NCBI GenBank assembly: GCA_963556145.1
Contig: OY744472.1
Location: 2,418,001 to 2,482,000 of the forward strand
Direction: 5' to 3'
Source: Hygrocybe punicea
Lineage: Eukaryota > Basidiomycota > Agaricomycetes > Agaricales > Hygrophoraceae
Length of the DNA stretch: 64,000 nucleotides
Part shown: positions 22,901 through 34,900 of the stretch, piece by piece
Numbering within the stretch: position 1 is the stretch's first letter
Layout of the letters: every line of letters begins with the position of its first letter
Position numbers and translations under genes: made by a program
The notes under the pieces: generated by a model
Told to the model about the DNA's origin: nothing
The model's database searches: none
Seen by the model: the letters and a program-made list of their open reading frames with translations, nothing else

Positions 22901-24085
22901 CACGTCCCGTGGATGCAAAGCACTCAATGCTGGGGGCGGAGTAACGACGGTGTTGACTAAGGACGGGATGACGCGTGGTCCTGCGATCGATTTTCCCTCG
23001 GTGGTAGTCGCTGCGCAGGCCAAGGCATGGATGGAGTCCCATGGAGGTTACGAGATGCTCAAGGATGCGTTTGAATCGACTTCGCGGTTCGCCAAACTGC
23101 AGAGTTTGAAGACCGCCATGGCTGGACGGACGCTTTTTGTCCGATTCACAACGACAACTGGGGACGCGATGGGGATGAATATGATTTCCAAGGGTACAGA
23201 GAAGGCCCTCGGGGTTTTGCAAAAGCACTTTCCGGACATGATCGTGTTGGCGCTTTCAGGCAATTACTGTACGGACAAGAAGCCTGCGGCGATCAATTGG
23301 ATTGAGGGGCGTGGGAAGAGCGTCGTTGCTGAAGCTGTGATCCCGGGTAAGGTCGTCAAGAGTGTGCTAAAGACGACCGTAGAGGCGTTGTGCAATTTGA
23401 ACACCAAGAAGAACCTGGTTGGCAGTGCGATGGCCGGCTCGATTGGTGGATTCAATGCCCATGCTGCCAATATATTGACGGCGATGTTCTTGGCTACTGG
23501 TCAAGACCCTGCGCAGAATGTCGAGAGCTCTAATTGTATGACACTGATGGAACCGTAAGCTTCTACGCCTTTGTCTGTTCGTTCGTCGGCGACTCATTTG
23601 GCTTTCTTCTCTTTTATTTCTGGGCCGGCAGAACGAACAATGGCGAAGATCTACTGATGACTGTATCTATGCCCTCCATCGAGGTCGGCACGGTCGGTGG
23701 CGGCACCGCCCTTGCACCCCAGCAAGCCGTTCTCGAAATGCTCGGCCTCAAGGGTGCGCACCCAACACAACCAGGGCTGAACGCACAGCGGCTAGCACGT
23801 CTGATCGCGGCGGCGGTTATGGCCGGGGAGCTGTCCCTACTCAGCGCGCTTGCTGCCGGGCACCTCGTTCGCGCCCATTTGGCGCACAACCGGTCCCAGG
23901 CGAACACGCCTGTTTCGTCAAGACCTGTCACCCCTGGCCCTTTGTCACCCTTTGCGGGTGTTACGTGGGGGGGAGGAGGAGTTGGGGTATCATCAAGGGC
24001 GTTGAAAGTCCACCCATTTTTGATCCCGAGTCCAGCGTCATCGACTACATCGCTACCCCCATATTCTGCCGAAAGCAAGTCATGA
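19951..24085 (+). CDS. HMGR: 3-hydroxy-3-methylglutaryl-CoA reductase
   Basis: Rate-limiting enzyme of the mevalonate/ergosterol pathway, anchored in the ER membrane: HMG-CoA plus 2 NADPH gives mevalonate. Exons 19951-20637, 20695-21243, 21377-22628, 22702-23554 and 23632-24085 join in frame to about 1264 aa. Introns are 57, 133, 73 and 77 nt; the first is a multiple of three, so its retention would not break the frame. The N-terminal membrane part includes a sterol-sensing-like segment ([20 protein letters not shown], about residue 230 onward). A Ser-rich linker precedes the catalytic domain. Catalytic residues are present: Glu in [10 protein letters not shown], Lys in TDKKPAAIN, Asp in GQDPAQNVE and His in HLAHNR. 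The NADPH motif is [11 protein letters not shown]. The Ser right after HNR matches the position phosphorylated by AMPK in animals. The start is the first ATG ahead of the membrane segments. Length and motifs fit a functional enzyme. Confidence 0.96.
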
Positions 24086-25507
24086 CACTGATTTTATTCT
24101 TGTTTTCTGCCGACATGGGGGGGGGCATGGGGTAGCAGCTGAATATTAATTTTTTCGCGCAAATCTTTTAGATGTTTTCGTTTTTGCATCAATCATCGAT
24201 ATATATCTATCGTTCGAACTTCGACTTCAATATTCAATAGCGACATTATTCAGCAAATGTATTTTCTAGTGGTTGTTTTGAAACTTTGGATACATTTTGG
24301 GTGGGGGAATTTCGGTCTTGTCCGCAAGCCGCAAGTAGCGTTTATTATAACATAAATAAAGTCATCACAATGAGATACTTCGATCTTTGCATTCAAATCA
24401 TGGAGATTCACTCAAGATAAAATAGCGTGTTATACTTCGGCAAAAAGGTCCTTGTCCATAACAATTCAGTGGAAGCCAACTACTGCACTAAGGTTCTTTC
24501 TGAACACCTTTCGCTTCTGCCAATGCCTCTAACTATTCGCAGCGCACAGGGGTGGCAAGGCAAGGATGATTTAACTTCTTTCAGAGATCCGGTGGCAGTT
24601 TTATTCTTGTGGGGAACCCGATGAGTGCATGAGAACTTGACAACAAGGGCCAGCAGAACGGGGGTATAGGTGACATTGAAGTTGTTCCTTGAAAATGTGC
24701 CGGTACTGTCGTGACGTGAGAGTGCCCTGGAATATATAACAAAGAACTACCAACGCGGGTTCATATATGGGGTGACACGGACGCATTCTCGACCGTTGAC
24801 ACACAAAGTGGAAGGACGGAATAGAACAGTAACAGTATGTTGTTATGTTGTTGTTGTCATTGACCACCACTGGGGCCAAATATTGACCCCCTGACGGACT
24901 TCTGTGCTGTCTTTGTGCTTGGTATGTATATGCCATGGTAGTTTACGTAGAGGTAGGACGATGGAGAGAATTCTAGGACCCATTGTCCATGATTGTCCAG
25001 ACGTCAGGGCTTTACAAGGACATCAAAAAAGTAGCATGGTCGATACCGGCCTGCACTTCCAAGTTTGTTTTAGAGTCCTTCTTGACTTTTGCGAGGTGCC
25101 CAACTGCAGTTTGACGTTGCGAGAGTGCATTCATAATGAGTTAAACAGCTGAGCGATACGTTTCCTCAAGGGAGTTCTAAAAACAGATAGGTTAGAAGTA
25201 GGAGATATACAACCGGAAGTACTTGCCTAAATTACATGAAGTAGCAGGAAGACTACAGATATTAAATGCCTGGTTTCCGCCCCGCGGCCGGCATCGAGTC
25301 CACAAACACATTGCGCAGAAGATTCGTTCACACCACGAGTTTTGCTAGCAAACATCCGCAAAAGAAGAGCATTATGCATGTCAAGAACCAGTTGGATACC
25401 CACATAGAAATTATCCTACATGTTCGGGTGAGAAAGGTGTTGAGATATCAACGAGGGGGGAGATCAATACCGGAAACCCGTCGACGTGTCGCCAGTAGAA
25501 GGACCAA
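24086..25507. other. Intergenic region, no gene recognised
   Basis: Begins with the HMG-CoA reductase 3' region: AT-rich, with an AATAAA-like ATAAATAAAG near 24350. The remainder has only short unrelated ORFs. A CA-rich and TGTTG-rich patch occurs at 24825-24860. Confidence 0.5.
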
Positions 25508-26641
25508 TCAATCTTCCTGAAATCCGTCATTGACGAACTCGAGAATGCCACGCTCATGGCACATGGACAATCGCTGCCTTATCCAGCTGACAGGCTTTGG
25601 TAGCCTTTTGTGATAATAAATCGGTCCGATTCGGATTCTATGAAGACAGGAGAACTGTGGCAGCGTGAAGAGAAGATCTATCTCGTCCCAGGAACCTTGG
25701 TTGTCATCTGCATGGCACCAGACGTCGATGATGACCTCCTCCAAGAGTGGAGAGACCAGTTCAGAGAGAATCAAGAACCAATCTGCCCAAGGCATGTAGA
25801 CCGTGATGTGAATAGAACGAAGCTGAGTGGCATAGGCAAGATCAACGTTGTCATGGAAGGATGCTGTGCGAGAGAGATGGAAATGTAATCACTTCAGGGT
25901 AGCAATGTGAGATGGAGTTAAGGCAGACGCACCCATGGCCTGATAGAGATCCCTATTGGAAAAACCCAACTCAAGATGTTCCAGAGAAGGCCCGAGAATT
26001 CGCAGATAGTGCCCGATGTCAGAGGTTTCAGCTTCGGTGATGGAAACCAGGCGAATGTCCCTGATAGGAGGGATCTGGTCCTGGGATGCTACCCAGTGCA
26101 GCAGGTGCCCTTTCGTCCAGTCATCGACTTTGATTGTTTGTAGGCAAGCAGGTGGGCGTCGAAGAGTCGCTATTGGGGGGAACGCGAAATGGCGCCTGAG
26201 TCTGACGGCACGATCAAGGTGGATTACTTCCAATAGGGGAAAGACAGAGACAAGGTCGACAAGGGCAACGAATGTCTCGAGCCAGAATTCGGAGATATAC
26301 AGTGTTCTGAGCGCTTGTAGGCGCGAGAGGAGCACCGACATCGGATCCAATTCGCTTCGGGATGGCTTCACCGTGACGAACTCTTGCGGGCATCGCAAGG
26401 ACAAGGAGCGAACGACGGGGGCAAAGGTGCATAAAGGTGACTCCAAGATATGGAGAAAGTTGGTTGACTGTGATGAACGATCCACTCGGACGTTTCGGAA
26501 GAGGTGGTATCTGGCGGCGTGCAGCCATTCCCTGCACACCAAGCTGCAGGCAGCCAGCGATACGTCGCTGTCGTACAGATGACCCATGATTATGTCGCAG
26601 ATTTCTTCAGGAATCCACAGCTTGGAAGTTGCGGCGGGCAT
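25508..26641 (-). CDS. F-box domain protein
   Basis: Two exons, 26641-25933 and 25863-25508, joined across a 69-nt GTGCGT..CACAG intron, give 354 aa. Residues about 8-50 form an F-box-like motif (LWIPEEICDIIMGHLYD..SLAACSLVCREW), which binds Skp1 in SCF ubiquitin ligases. The rest is Leu-rich in irregular repeats (ALRTLYISEFW, PLLEVIHLD, SLEHLELGF), a pattern common in the very large Agaricomycete F-box families. The substrate cannot be guessed. An earlier stop just after ATLK is removed by the intron, which also restores the frame. It sits beside the transposon nest on its 5' side. Confidence 0.85.
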
Positions 26642-26703
26642 GTTTGCAACGGTCTGCTACTAGTATTGCTTGTCCGTCTATCTCTACAAACTCTACATTA
26701 TCC

Positions 26704-26865
26704 AGTGTTGTACAAGTCAGGCTGACGGTGGGTCACGAGAGTCAAGTCAGGGCAGTCACGCAAACCTGACTTAGTCAAAGTCAACCTGACTTAGTCAAAG
26801 TCAACCTGACTGACTTAGTCAATGACTGACTTACTAGTCAAAGTCAACGAAGTCAGGCCTTTTTA
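26704..26865. repeat. Short direct repeats of CCTGACTTAGTCAAAGTCAA
   Basis: Two perfect adjacent 20-bp copies (26765-26784, 26785-26804) and several degenerate ones (GTCAGG, AGTCAAAGTCAACG) extend on both sides. Similar ACTAGTCA/GACTCAGG words recur near 27865-27935. This could be the subterminal repeat array of a decayed DNA transposon. Confidence 0.55.
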
Positions 26866-26879
26866 GGACTAGATAAGAT

Positions 26880-28226
26880 AAGATATGCACCACAACTGTG
26901 GCACGATGTAGCACGACTCATCCTCACTTTCATTGTCAATGTTGGATTTCTGTGGCTCTTCTTCACCCCTCAACGGGCATGGAACCATTTCTTCACAGAT
27001 GGGTCGTTTTACAGGAACAACAACGCAGCATGGTGTCTTTGATGCTTAGTGTATCACCATGGTTTAATACAAAATGCTGACACTGTTGCGGTTGCCGTGA
27101 GCGACATAGCTCAAGGCCATACACCTAAAGAGTGGAGGCTCAAGGTATGTTCTGCCATTTCTCAGAAGTCCATTGGCTTAGATCACCTTTGACCAGCACG
27201 CATTAACTGTCCGCCAATCACAGGAAAGCCTAAACAAAATATGTTCCCACAATGTAAATGTGTTTATGTTGACCCAGCCACCAGTGTTCTCGTGCAGGTG
27301 GCGAAAGCTGCTGAAGGTGCCATAGATGATCAACAACTCGAGCTCACATTCAGCCAGTTGGTCCACCCCCTGCACCCTCGCCCAGTCATTTTGGCCCTAG
27401 GTACACAGATGACGAAGCCCCCCCTCCACCTCTTGTGATCCGGCTCCCATTGCATGCCATTCATGCTGTGTTACCAGACCTCACCACCATGATCTGCTGC
27501 TGTCCCAAAGACTGTCATCCCTCTCTTCATCTTCCCAACTGATTGGAATTCACCTTCAACTGGTATGGACTATTTCTGGCAGGGAGGTATCAAGAAATTG
27601 GATAAGGATATGGAAGCTTACGAGCTGCTGGCAACTAGCTGAGAAAGTGCCAGGCAGCTGGAGACATCCCAATGGCAAGTAATAGTGGCACACCAGCTTG
27701 ACTTTGTTTTATATTACTACATGTTTGAATTACTATTTCCTTGACATCGCACATATCAAAGTATACTGCAATGGAGAAGATACTACAGTGTCCTGATACT
27801 ACAGTATCCTGACTCGCCGAGAGGTGCAGCATACTGCTTTTGGTAATTTCTCACAGACCCTTGACTAGTCACGACTGAGATTTGCCATTTTCGCCAGCTC
27901 GACTCAGGTCAGCACATGACTCAGTTGGACTGCAGTCATGACAACACTGACATTATCCTGTTCCTGATGTTTGCTCTCGCCATCAACCATGGTGTTCACC
28001 AATCCTGATCTTCTCCTCTAACGCCTCTACCTTGCATGTGGCATATCTCTGTGCTTGCTTGTCTCTGCGAAGGGCGAGGACCACTCCAAGCCTGCCAGTA
28101 AAAGCTTGCCCAAGATTCTTCGACGACACCTCACCATCTACCATCGGTGTAACTGTGCTCTCTACATTGAAATTGGAATATGTCGGTACTGCTTCTCTCC
28201 AAGTCTAATATCGGTTTTGATGGCTA
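26880..28226. other. Degenerate region left of the Tc1/mariner element
   Basis: Contains short protein-like pieces broken by stops, e.g. 27241-27438, which reads CKCVYVDPATSVLVQVAKAA on the plus strand. No motif that I can name. Together with the repeats at 26.7 and 27.9 kb it may be an old transposon. Confidence 0.35.
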
Positions 28227-28342
28227 TTTTAAAAACGATAGAGCACTTTGCTCCAAAATTCATGTTCCCAATATGTAAGGCTCCACACTTTCCCATGCCC
28301 CAACACCGCCCGATTTCCTTGTATGTATGAAACTACAACGCC

Positions 28343-29529
28343 ATGGGCAACCACTGCCATATTCCCAAAGAGCAAAAGGAGCTTATCGTTCGGATGTATT
28401 TTGAACTCAAACCACACCATATTGCTCAATTCACAGGTATCGGCATCTCTACTATCCGAAGAGTTTTACGACTTTGGCAGACAACTGGGATGACAGTTCG
28501 GACACCTTTGGTGGCTGGAAGGCCACGAGAGTTGTCATCCTTGGACCTTGTAGTATGTACTGCTGCATATCCTAGTATTCTCAGTTTAGTGACTTGTTTT
28601 AGTACTTGGAGGGACTTCTGGAACGCACACCAGACATATACTTGTCAGAAATGCAGAAGCATCTTGTTTCCGCATGTGGGATTTCTGTGTGCCAAGCCAC
28701 AATTGCTAACAGCCTCCAGCGGAGGGGATGGACTCGGAAGAATGTGAATTAGCATCACTTCTGTTGCGAGACAGATATAAATGTGATCTTATTAGGTTTC
28801 GCGTGCTGGGCGAGAACATGATGAAGACCGCCGCACTGCATACCAGTTTGCTATTGGACAAAACTATCCTGCCGAAACACTTGTTTTTGTTGATGAGTCT
28901 GCATGTAATCGTCACACCACCAAACGAAAGATGGCATGGGCTCCTGTTGGGACACGCGCTCATCGTCATGATTACTTTGTTCGAGGTACACAGTATGCAT
29001 TTTTCAGTATATCTGTAGTTGGAGCTCAACGCAACACACAGGTATTCCATCCTGCCTGTGATATCTCTTGACGGCATACTACATCTTGACATCCTGACTT
29101 GCTCATGGACTTCTGAAGCATTTTCCAACTTTATTAGCTCCCTCCTTGACAACATGAACCCATATCCAGAACACAACTCAGTCATTGTTATGGACAATGC
29201 CAGCCAGCACCATTCTGATGGATTGCGAGAGATGATAGAAGCTCGGCAAGTATTTTTGAGCAAATATATGAATTCATTCTCACTACAAACCCAGGGGAAT
29301 GCAGCTTGTGTATCTCCCCCCCTACTCTCCTGATTTCAACCCCATCGAAGAGGGTTTTTCAGCCATGAAAGCATGGATCCACCAGAACAGGGACTATGTC
29401 CTTGGTGAACTGACAGGCCAGGCATCATGTGATCCCCATGCCATGTTGTGGAATGCTGTTTTCGTTAGCATGACGAAGGATAAGATCAGAGGATGGTTCC
29501 ATGATTCAGGTTATGTTACCAGTGTCTAG
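28343..29529 (+). CDS. Tc1/mariner (DDE_3-type) transposase, apparently intact
   Basis: Exons 28343-28552, 28603-28743, 28796-28992, 29042-29245 and 29295-29529 join without any stop to 328 aa. All four introns are 49-52 nt. The last has a GC donor (GCAAGT), and only that donor gives the conserved EARGMQLVYLPPYSPDFNP junction. The N-terminus has a helix-turn-helix pattern (HIAQFTGIGISTIRRVLRLW) and a second one in YLSEMQKHLVSACGISV. The catalytic triad is visible: Asp in VFVDESACN, Asp in VIVMDNASQHH, Glu in FNPIEEGFSAMKAW. The C-terminus (GELTGQ..DPHAMLW) is also well kept. Start chosen at MGNHCHIPKEQKELIVRMYF. Intact coding and clear terminal repeats suggest a recently active copy. Expression is unknown. 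Confidence 0.88.
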
Positions 29530-31084
29530 ATGTTTGCAAACACGCTCGATATTCTATATAACATTTTGTACACACATTCTGTAATGGAACTCTCTCTGCA
29601 TAATTGTATTTTACATTTCTTACATGCACCGCTATCGGAATTGGTTCCTTTATGCCACAAAGACATTCTCGTCATGTTCACTCTCGTTTGCTGGAGGTAA
29701 GACGGTTTCTTTCTTCTTCCCTGTTGCCTCTGACCTTCTCTCTGCAGCTATCTTCTTGGCCCCACGTTTCAAAAATCCCACCGCACCTGGTGCCATTTTC
29801 ACAATCTCCACATAGAACTTTCAGTCGAAGTCTTGGATGCTGCTAGCATAGATGATACCTTGGGTGGCCAAGGCAACTTCGTATTGCGGCATGTTGAGTC
29901 TCAGATAAACTTTATGGAGAGATTTGATCACATCCACAACCATAAGTTCGTTTTCATAATCACTGCATGGTTCAGTGTCTCCTCCGCTGTCGCTGTCATT
30001 CTCGTTGGAGTTGGTAATGGCACGGAGAGGAGATTTATCAGCAAAGTGAATATGAATTGGGGCCATATTGGCAGAAGATGAGGTCGATGCACAAGCTTTA
30101 CGAGACTTCTTTCAGAGATGGTCGAGATTGAGACAGTTCGGAGGGGTGACATAGTCTGCCTTGTTATCATGCTATCATGAAGGTGAGCAATCAGATGTCC
30201 TGGTACAAGAACAACACAACTACTTACAATCTTCCTACCCCAGAGTGACAACTGCTCAATGGTGAGGGGTATATGTTCGCCAGGTTTCACAGCACTGATA
30301 TAGCACCAGTGGTTGTCCTTACCACGACTATGTTCGTGACACTTCAATTGCTCCTTGAGTTCTTTGAATTTGGCTGCAGCTGGTGTATCAGTCGTCTTGT
30401 CACTTTCCATCTTTCACTTCTTGCCAGATGTCTTGCCTGTGGTAGCAGTAGGGTTCTGTTGCAGGCACCATGATATCAGCAGACATATCACAATCATAAC
30501 TGGACGTGCACTTACAAGATCCACCAATTCCATAATCACTTCCTTCTTTCGTCGTTTGGAGCTGGACAACTCGATCGCCCTCTGAAAAGCTTCGGTGTGA
30601 TCCTCTTTGGTCAATAGCCGATGAGGAGGATCGCCTTGTCACTCGAAACTCCATTTGTATCCCAGCTGGGCATCAGCTCGCAGGATATCCATGTAAGCAC
30701 AAACTCGGTCAAAAAAATCCTTGTAGCTGATATCTTCCTCAAAGGAGACTGTACGCGTGGAAACTGCACCCCCTACTGATTTCAGTTTGAGAGGATTCTG
30801 CACCTCAACACGAGCTGGTATTCCATGCATAAACGTGAGCAATGTCCTGACATTATCTATAAATGCTTACAACGGTGACAGCCATTCTCTGCCATTTGCA
30901 TGAGACGAGCTATTTCAGCATTGTTGACCCCTTGCGGATTGTCCATCAGAGAATGCATTGCTGAAACACTGATATCTTGCGGCATGATAGGCGGCATGGG
31001 GCTGAGGCCAAGGAGATAAGCTGCTGTGCTGCCCGGCCTGGCATGAGCGACATTATTGAAATTATCTTCACTGTACACATCAGG

Positions 31085-32110
31085 AAAACACAGGTTGACT
31101 TAATTTGACTTAATCCGACTTAATCCGACTTATTACATAAATCAAGACCTTTTACAGCCGTTTGCATAAATGATGGCACTTTTTGAAATTTTTTGAATCA
31201 ATAGAATAATATGGACTTAGACAAATTTTCTGTGCTCAATCCTGTATCTCATGAAATACTGCACAGATTGACATGGTTACAGAGGGAAAGTTGTACTATT
31301 TTCTAAGGGCTATCAGCTCCAGTAATTACATTTGGACTATATTTAGTATATGATGAGTGGTGGATGAAATAAACAGGTAATGTAGTATTTTTGACACCTA
31401 ATATGATATTGTCAAATTGTGGCATCAAATGAGCTCCTATGAACAAGATTGTAGGGAGAAATTTGTTCAGTTTTTCAAGGGCTAGAAGCTCATATACCGT
31501 ATTTTTTTTCATTTTTGTCCTTTCAGCCAATTTTACATCTTTACCATGTTCATTCATATTGGGCTTGAAATAGTATAAGACTCATAATTATTGGCTGAAA
31601 GGACAAAAATGAAGAAAAATACGGTATATGAGCTTCTAGCCCTTGAAAAACTGAACAATTTTCTCCCTACAACCTTGTTCATAGGAGCTCATTTGATGCC
31701 ATAATTTGACAATATCAATTTGGATGTCAAAAAACACCAGTTTACCTTCCATTTCACCCACAACTCACCATACACTAAATATTGTTCAAATGTAATTACA
31801 GGAGTAGATAGCCCTTAAGAAATGGTACAACTTTCCCTCTATAACCATCTTAATCCATGCAGTACTTCATGAGATACACAACAGAGCACTCAAAATTCTT
31901 CTAAGTCCACTTTTCTCAATTGATGCAATTTACTGCCATATTCAATGCAAACAGCTGTAAGTAGTTAAGTGATTAAGTGGAATTAAGAAGGTCCATCTAC
32001 TTAATCATACTTAATCACACTTAATCATTTAACTTTATGGATAATTTTTTCTCTAAAATCCATATAATTGTGCATGGTATACTAGTACTACTAGTAGTAC
32101 TAGTGGTAGT
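31085..32110. repeat. Left terminal fold-back palindrome
   Basis: Two arms of about 400 bp face each other around 31565-31600. For example, AAATTTGTTCAGTTTTTCAA near 31459 is mirrored near 31645, and ACAGCCGTTTGCAT near 31155 is mirrored by ATGCAAACAGCTGT near 31945. The outer parts are tandem CGACTTAATC words. AT-rich and non-coding; ORFs here are accidental. Confidence 0.85.
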
Positions 32111-32111
32111 A

Positions 32112-33804
32112 TTACTTTGAAAAGGAAAGCGAGGGAAAACAAGCAGGCGGAATCATATTGAGGGTCATGGTGGGATCAGGGAGAGACTCAGACTCGATTT
32201 TTGACCGGGTTATAATCAGTGGCATTCTAAGTAAGAGCTCATGAATGCTGGAACTGAAAGTAAGGCTGAGAAACGTACAATTCATGCCAGGTTCCATCAG
32301 AGCAGCATGCTCTTGCTCCTTGTCTTCCTCTACTGAACCCTGAGAATCCGTGTAACGACCACTTCGAGCATATTCTTGTGTCAGTTCAATCACCTCTTTG
32401 AAAGCCTCGGATGACATTTTCTTGATAGACCTAAGATAACCCCGCATCACTTTCCCCCAGTTTTGTTCCATGAATGCCATGTCCTTTGTGTCTCATCCAG
32501 TGGCTGGGTTGATGCCTTTGGTTATTGTCATGGTAAGTTTGTTAGGTTCTTCCTCATTTGCGATCATGAGGTCCCGTTGGCCCACAGCCGAAGGGCCCTT
32601 TCGGACTTGAAACCCATCCGTAAGTGTGCGCACATCCACAAATGTCAGTACTTACAGCTGCCACTGACAGTGCAAGCGCCAACTTCGGCTCAAGCAAACT
32701 CCTTGAGATTGCCGGAATTTTAATTGCATTGCGGTTTGCCATGAAATATGCATTGAAGGTTTGAAGAACGAAGGGACCTTGATATATGCCTTTGAAATCC
32801 TTTTTCCGGGTTGTTATGCTAAGCAATGGTAGCATTGAACTAGATTTAAATATGCTTACGTTTCTGTCGTTCCCAACGGCAATGGCAAAAATAAATGCGA
32901 AGTTCTTGAGTTGGCGTTTAGCAAATGCTGCACAGGCTTCATTGGTATTGAGTTCAGGCATGGCCAAAAAGTAGTCATTGATTGCTGCCAGGGCGGCCGA
33001 TGCGAATGTCGCCCTCCATTCATAAATTCATTGATTGGACTGAGCGGTGTACATTAGTATCTACATTCAGCTGATCATAGTAACATACGATGAAGAATAC
33101 ACTGTCCATGTAACCAATCTTGTAGGGGATGTTGACCACGTTGGCCCGGTTCATATAAATGGCATCCCAGATATGTTGCAGGGCCATTACGGAGTCATCG
33201 TCGTCAATTGTCCACGGGTTGGAGTAATTTGCAACGAAGACAGTGTATGTGGGTATGAAAATTCGGCACCAAACGTTCGCATCTTGGGCACCAAAAGGGA
33301 GATCGCGGTTGGTGAAGTGGGCACGGCCTTGATGGCCTAATTCACTGATGTTGGTCATTGAGGTCATGGTTGCATCTTCAATCTTGATCCTGACCTAACC
33401 AGAATTTAAGACAACATTTTATATGAAAATAGCCACATTACTGGGTTTGATGACTTAGACAATCTTGCAATAACCACATCAGAGTCTGGGATATGTACAC
33501 CTTCAACTGTGGTTGGTTCTGAGCTTTTGGACAGTCCAGAATGACCGTGTGCTGTGCGCCTGAAAGAAGCCACACTTGAGGAGTTTGTAGGACTAGCTGA
33601 GTGATCCTTGCTAAGAAGACTCCTCGTAGGAGTCCTCTTGGGGGGCTGACCCATCTGGCGGACTTCGGTTGCCCATTTATCAATGATACCGACCTCACTC
33701 TTGTCGAGAGTACTGTGGGTGTGAAAAAAAAGTGTGATATCATCAAGAATCAACATGTGTTGGTTGTGTGGTCGCACCTTCCAATTTGGGTGACTTTGAT
33801 CCAA
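32112..33804 (-). CDS. Plavaka-associated protein of unknown function, C-terminal part
   Basis: Minus-strand exons around 33804-33430, 33367-33090, 33030-32860, 32800-32670 and 32610-32112 encode a chain of conserved-looking pieces: HFTNRDLPFGAQDANVWCR, FIPTYTVFVANYSNPWTIDD, LQHIWDAIYMN, FAKRQLKNFAFIFAIA, GIYQGPFVLQTFNAYF, and near the end FMEQNWGKVMRGYLRSIKKM. I recall this as the uncharacterised second gene that accompanies Plavaka-type transposons in Agaricomycetes. Nothing suggests a catalytic fold. A start is not identified here; the N-terminal coiled-coil part is probably the ORF at 35589-34901, separated by about 1 kb of other sequence. Exon limits are approximate. Confidence 0.55.
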
Positions 33805-34179
33805 GACAACCTTCAGCCTTCAACGTTGCAACAATCAGGAAGCGAAATCGGTACTCACGCTGTAGTAGTTGTGCCTGGTCAGTCACGTGATCAGGTTCCC
33901 ATGGTTTGACCTAGTCAGTAGCCTTCCAGATGTAGTAGTCAGTCCATCCATCCTATCCAGTCAACTTCCTCTCGAGTCCTGCGTGAGCCCCAGTTTATTA
34001 GTCAGTAATTATATTCATAATGGCTTGAAGTTTGTGAGATTCAGATAGTTTTGAATTTGCCAAACAGACAAACAAAGGTTTCCCGTTTGAACTCTAATTC
34101 ATCTTTGTACCACCGGGAGTAGATCCCGTTTTGGGTCCTATCCGGCCCTGCGGTCCTCCGGTATACTAAATCTAGCTAC

Positions 34180-34838
34180 CTAAAGACTGAGTACTCCTTC
34201 TCTAATATCATCCATCTCCCTGTCGTATGGTGTCACCCTTCTCTCTCTCTCCTCCCTTCTGTTCCTTCTCCAAACTCTCGTCCTAGACGATCGATCCAAT
34301 TCATCCGTCGATTGTACTTCTTGTAGTACTTGAAATATATGTATCGTTCCCGTCGTCGTTACTGCCGTCAATGATCCTCTATCACAAATATATATCCCCC
34401 CATAAATAACCCAGTCTGATGCCTGGTTTCTCATCGCCTGCGTGAACTCCCTTGTCATTCTCTCTGCACAACCCATCATGTAAAATCTGTACGACCAGTA
34501 GTTGGTGTCATTGCTGTCACCAACCAATCCAAATTTATCCCAGTTCCCCATCGTTGTATCCATCCGTGGTATTTGCTGACACTACATTAATATAATTGTA
34601 TGAAATCTCTGACGACAATACGTACGAAACTTTTTATATTTCCTGCTGAACCCAACGGTACCATTGCTATAGCCAGCAGAATGTGGTCGTAGTCGTCCGC
34701 AGTCACATAGTGTACACGTAAACCTTTCGTCAATACGATTGGCGACATTGAGAAACATCCTATGCGATTTAGGACTAGAGGTTGTTCAAATTCTGTAGTA
34801 ACATCGATGGTGTTGAATGGAATATCGTATAGAACCAT
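34180..34838 (-). CDS. Small protein of unknown function (202 aa), cargo of the Plavaka element
   Basis: Exons 34838-34626 and 34575-34180 join in frame across a 50-nt GTACGT..TCAG intron to 202 aa. The first 160 residues are compact and soluble-looking (PLVLNRIGCFSMSPIVLTKG, HVTADDYDHILLAIAM-like hydrophobic patterns, YWSYRFYMMGCAERMTREFT, DWVIYGGIYICDRGSLTAV). The last 40 are charged (RVWRRNRREERERR). I do not recognise the family. It has its own intron and normal composition, which argues that it is a real gene. It lies between two pieces that look like one Plavaka-associated gene, so it may be an inserted or captured gene. Confidence 0.55.
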
Positions 34839-34900
34839 GACGAGAACGGTGGTAGTGGAAGTGGGTCAAAAGTAGCGTGCGAAACTACGCAAACGTATTC

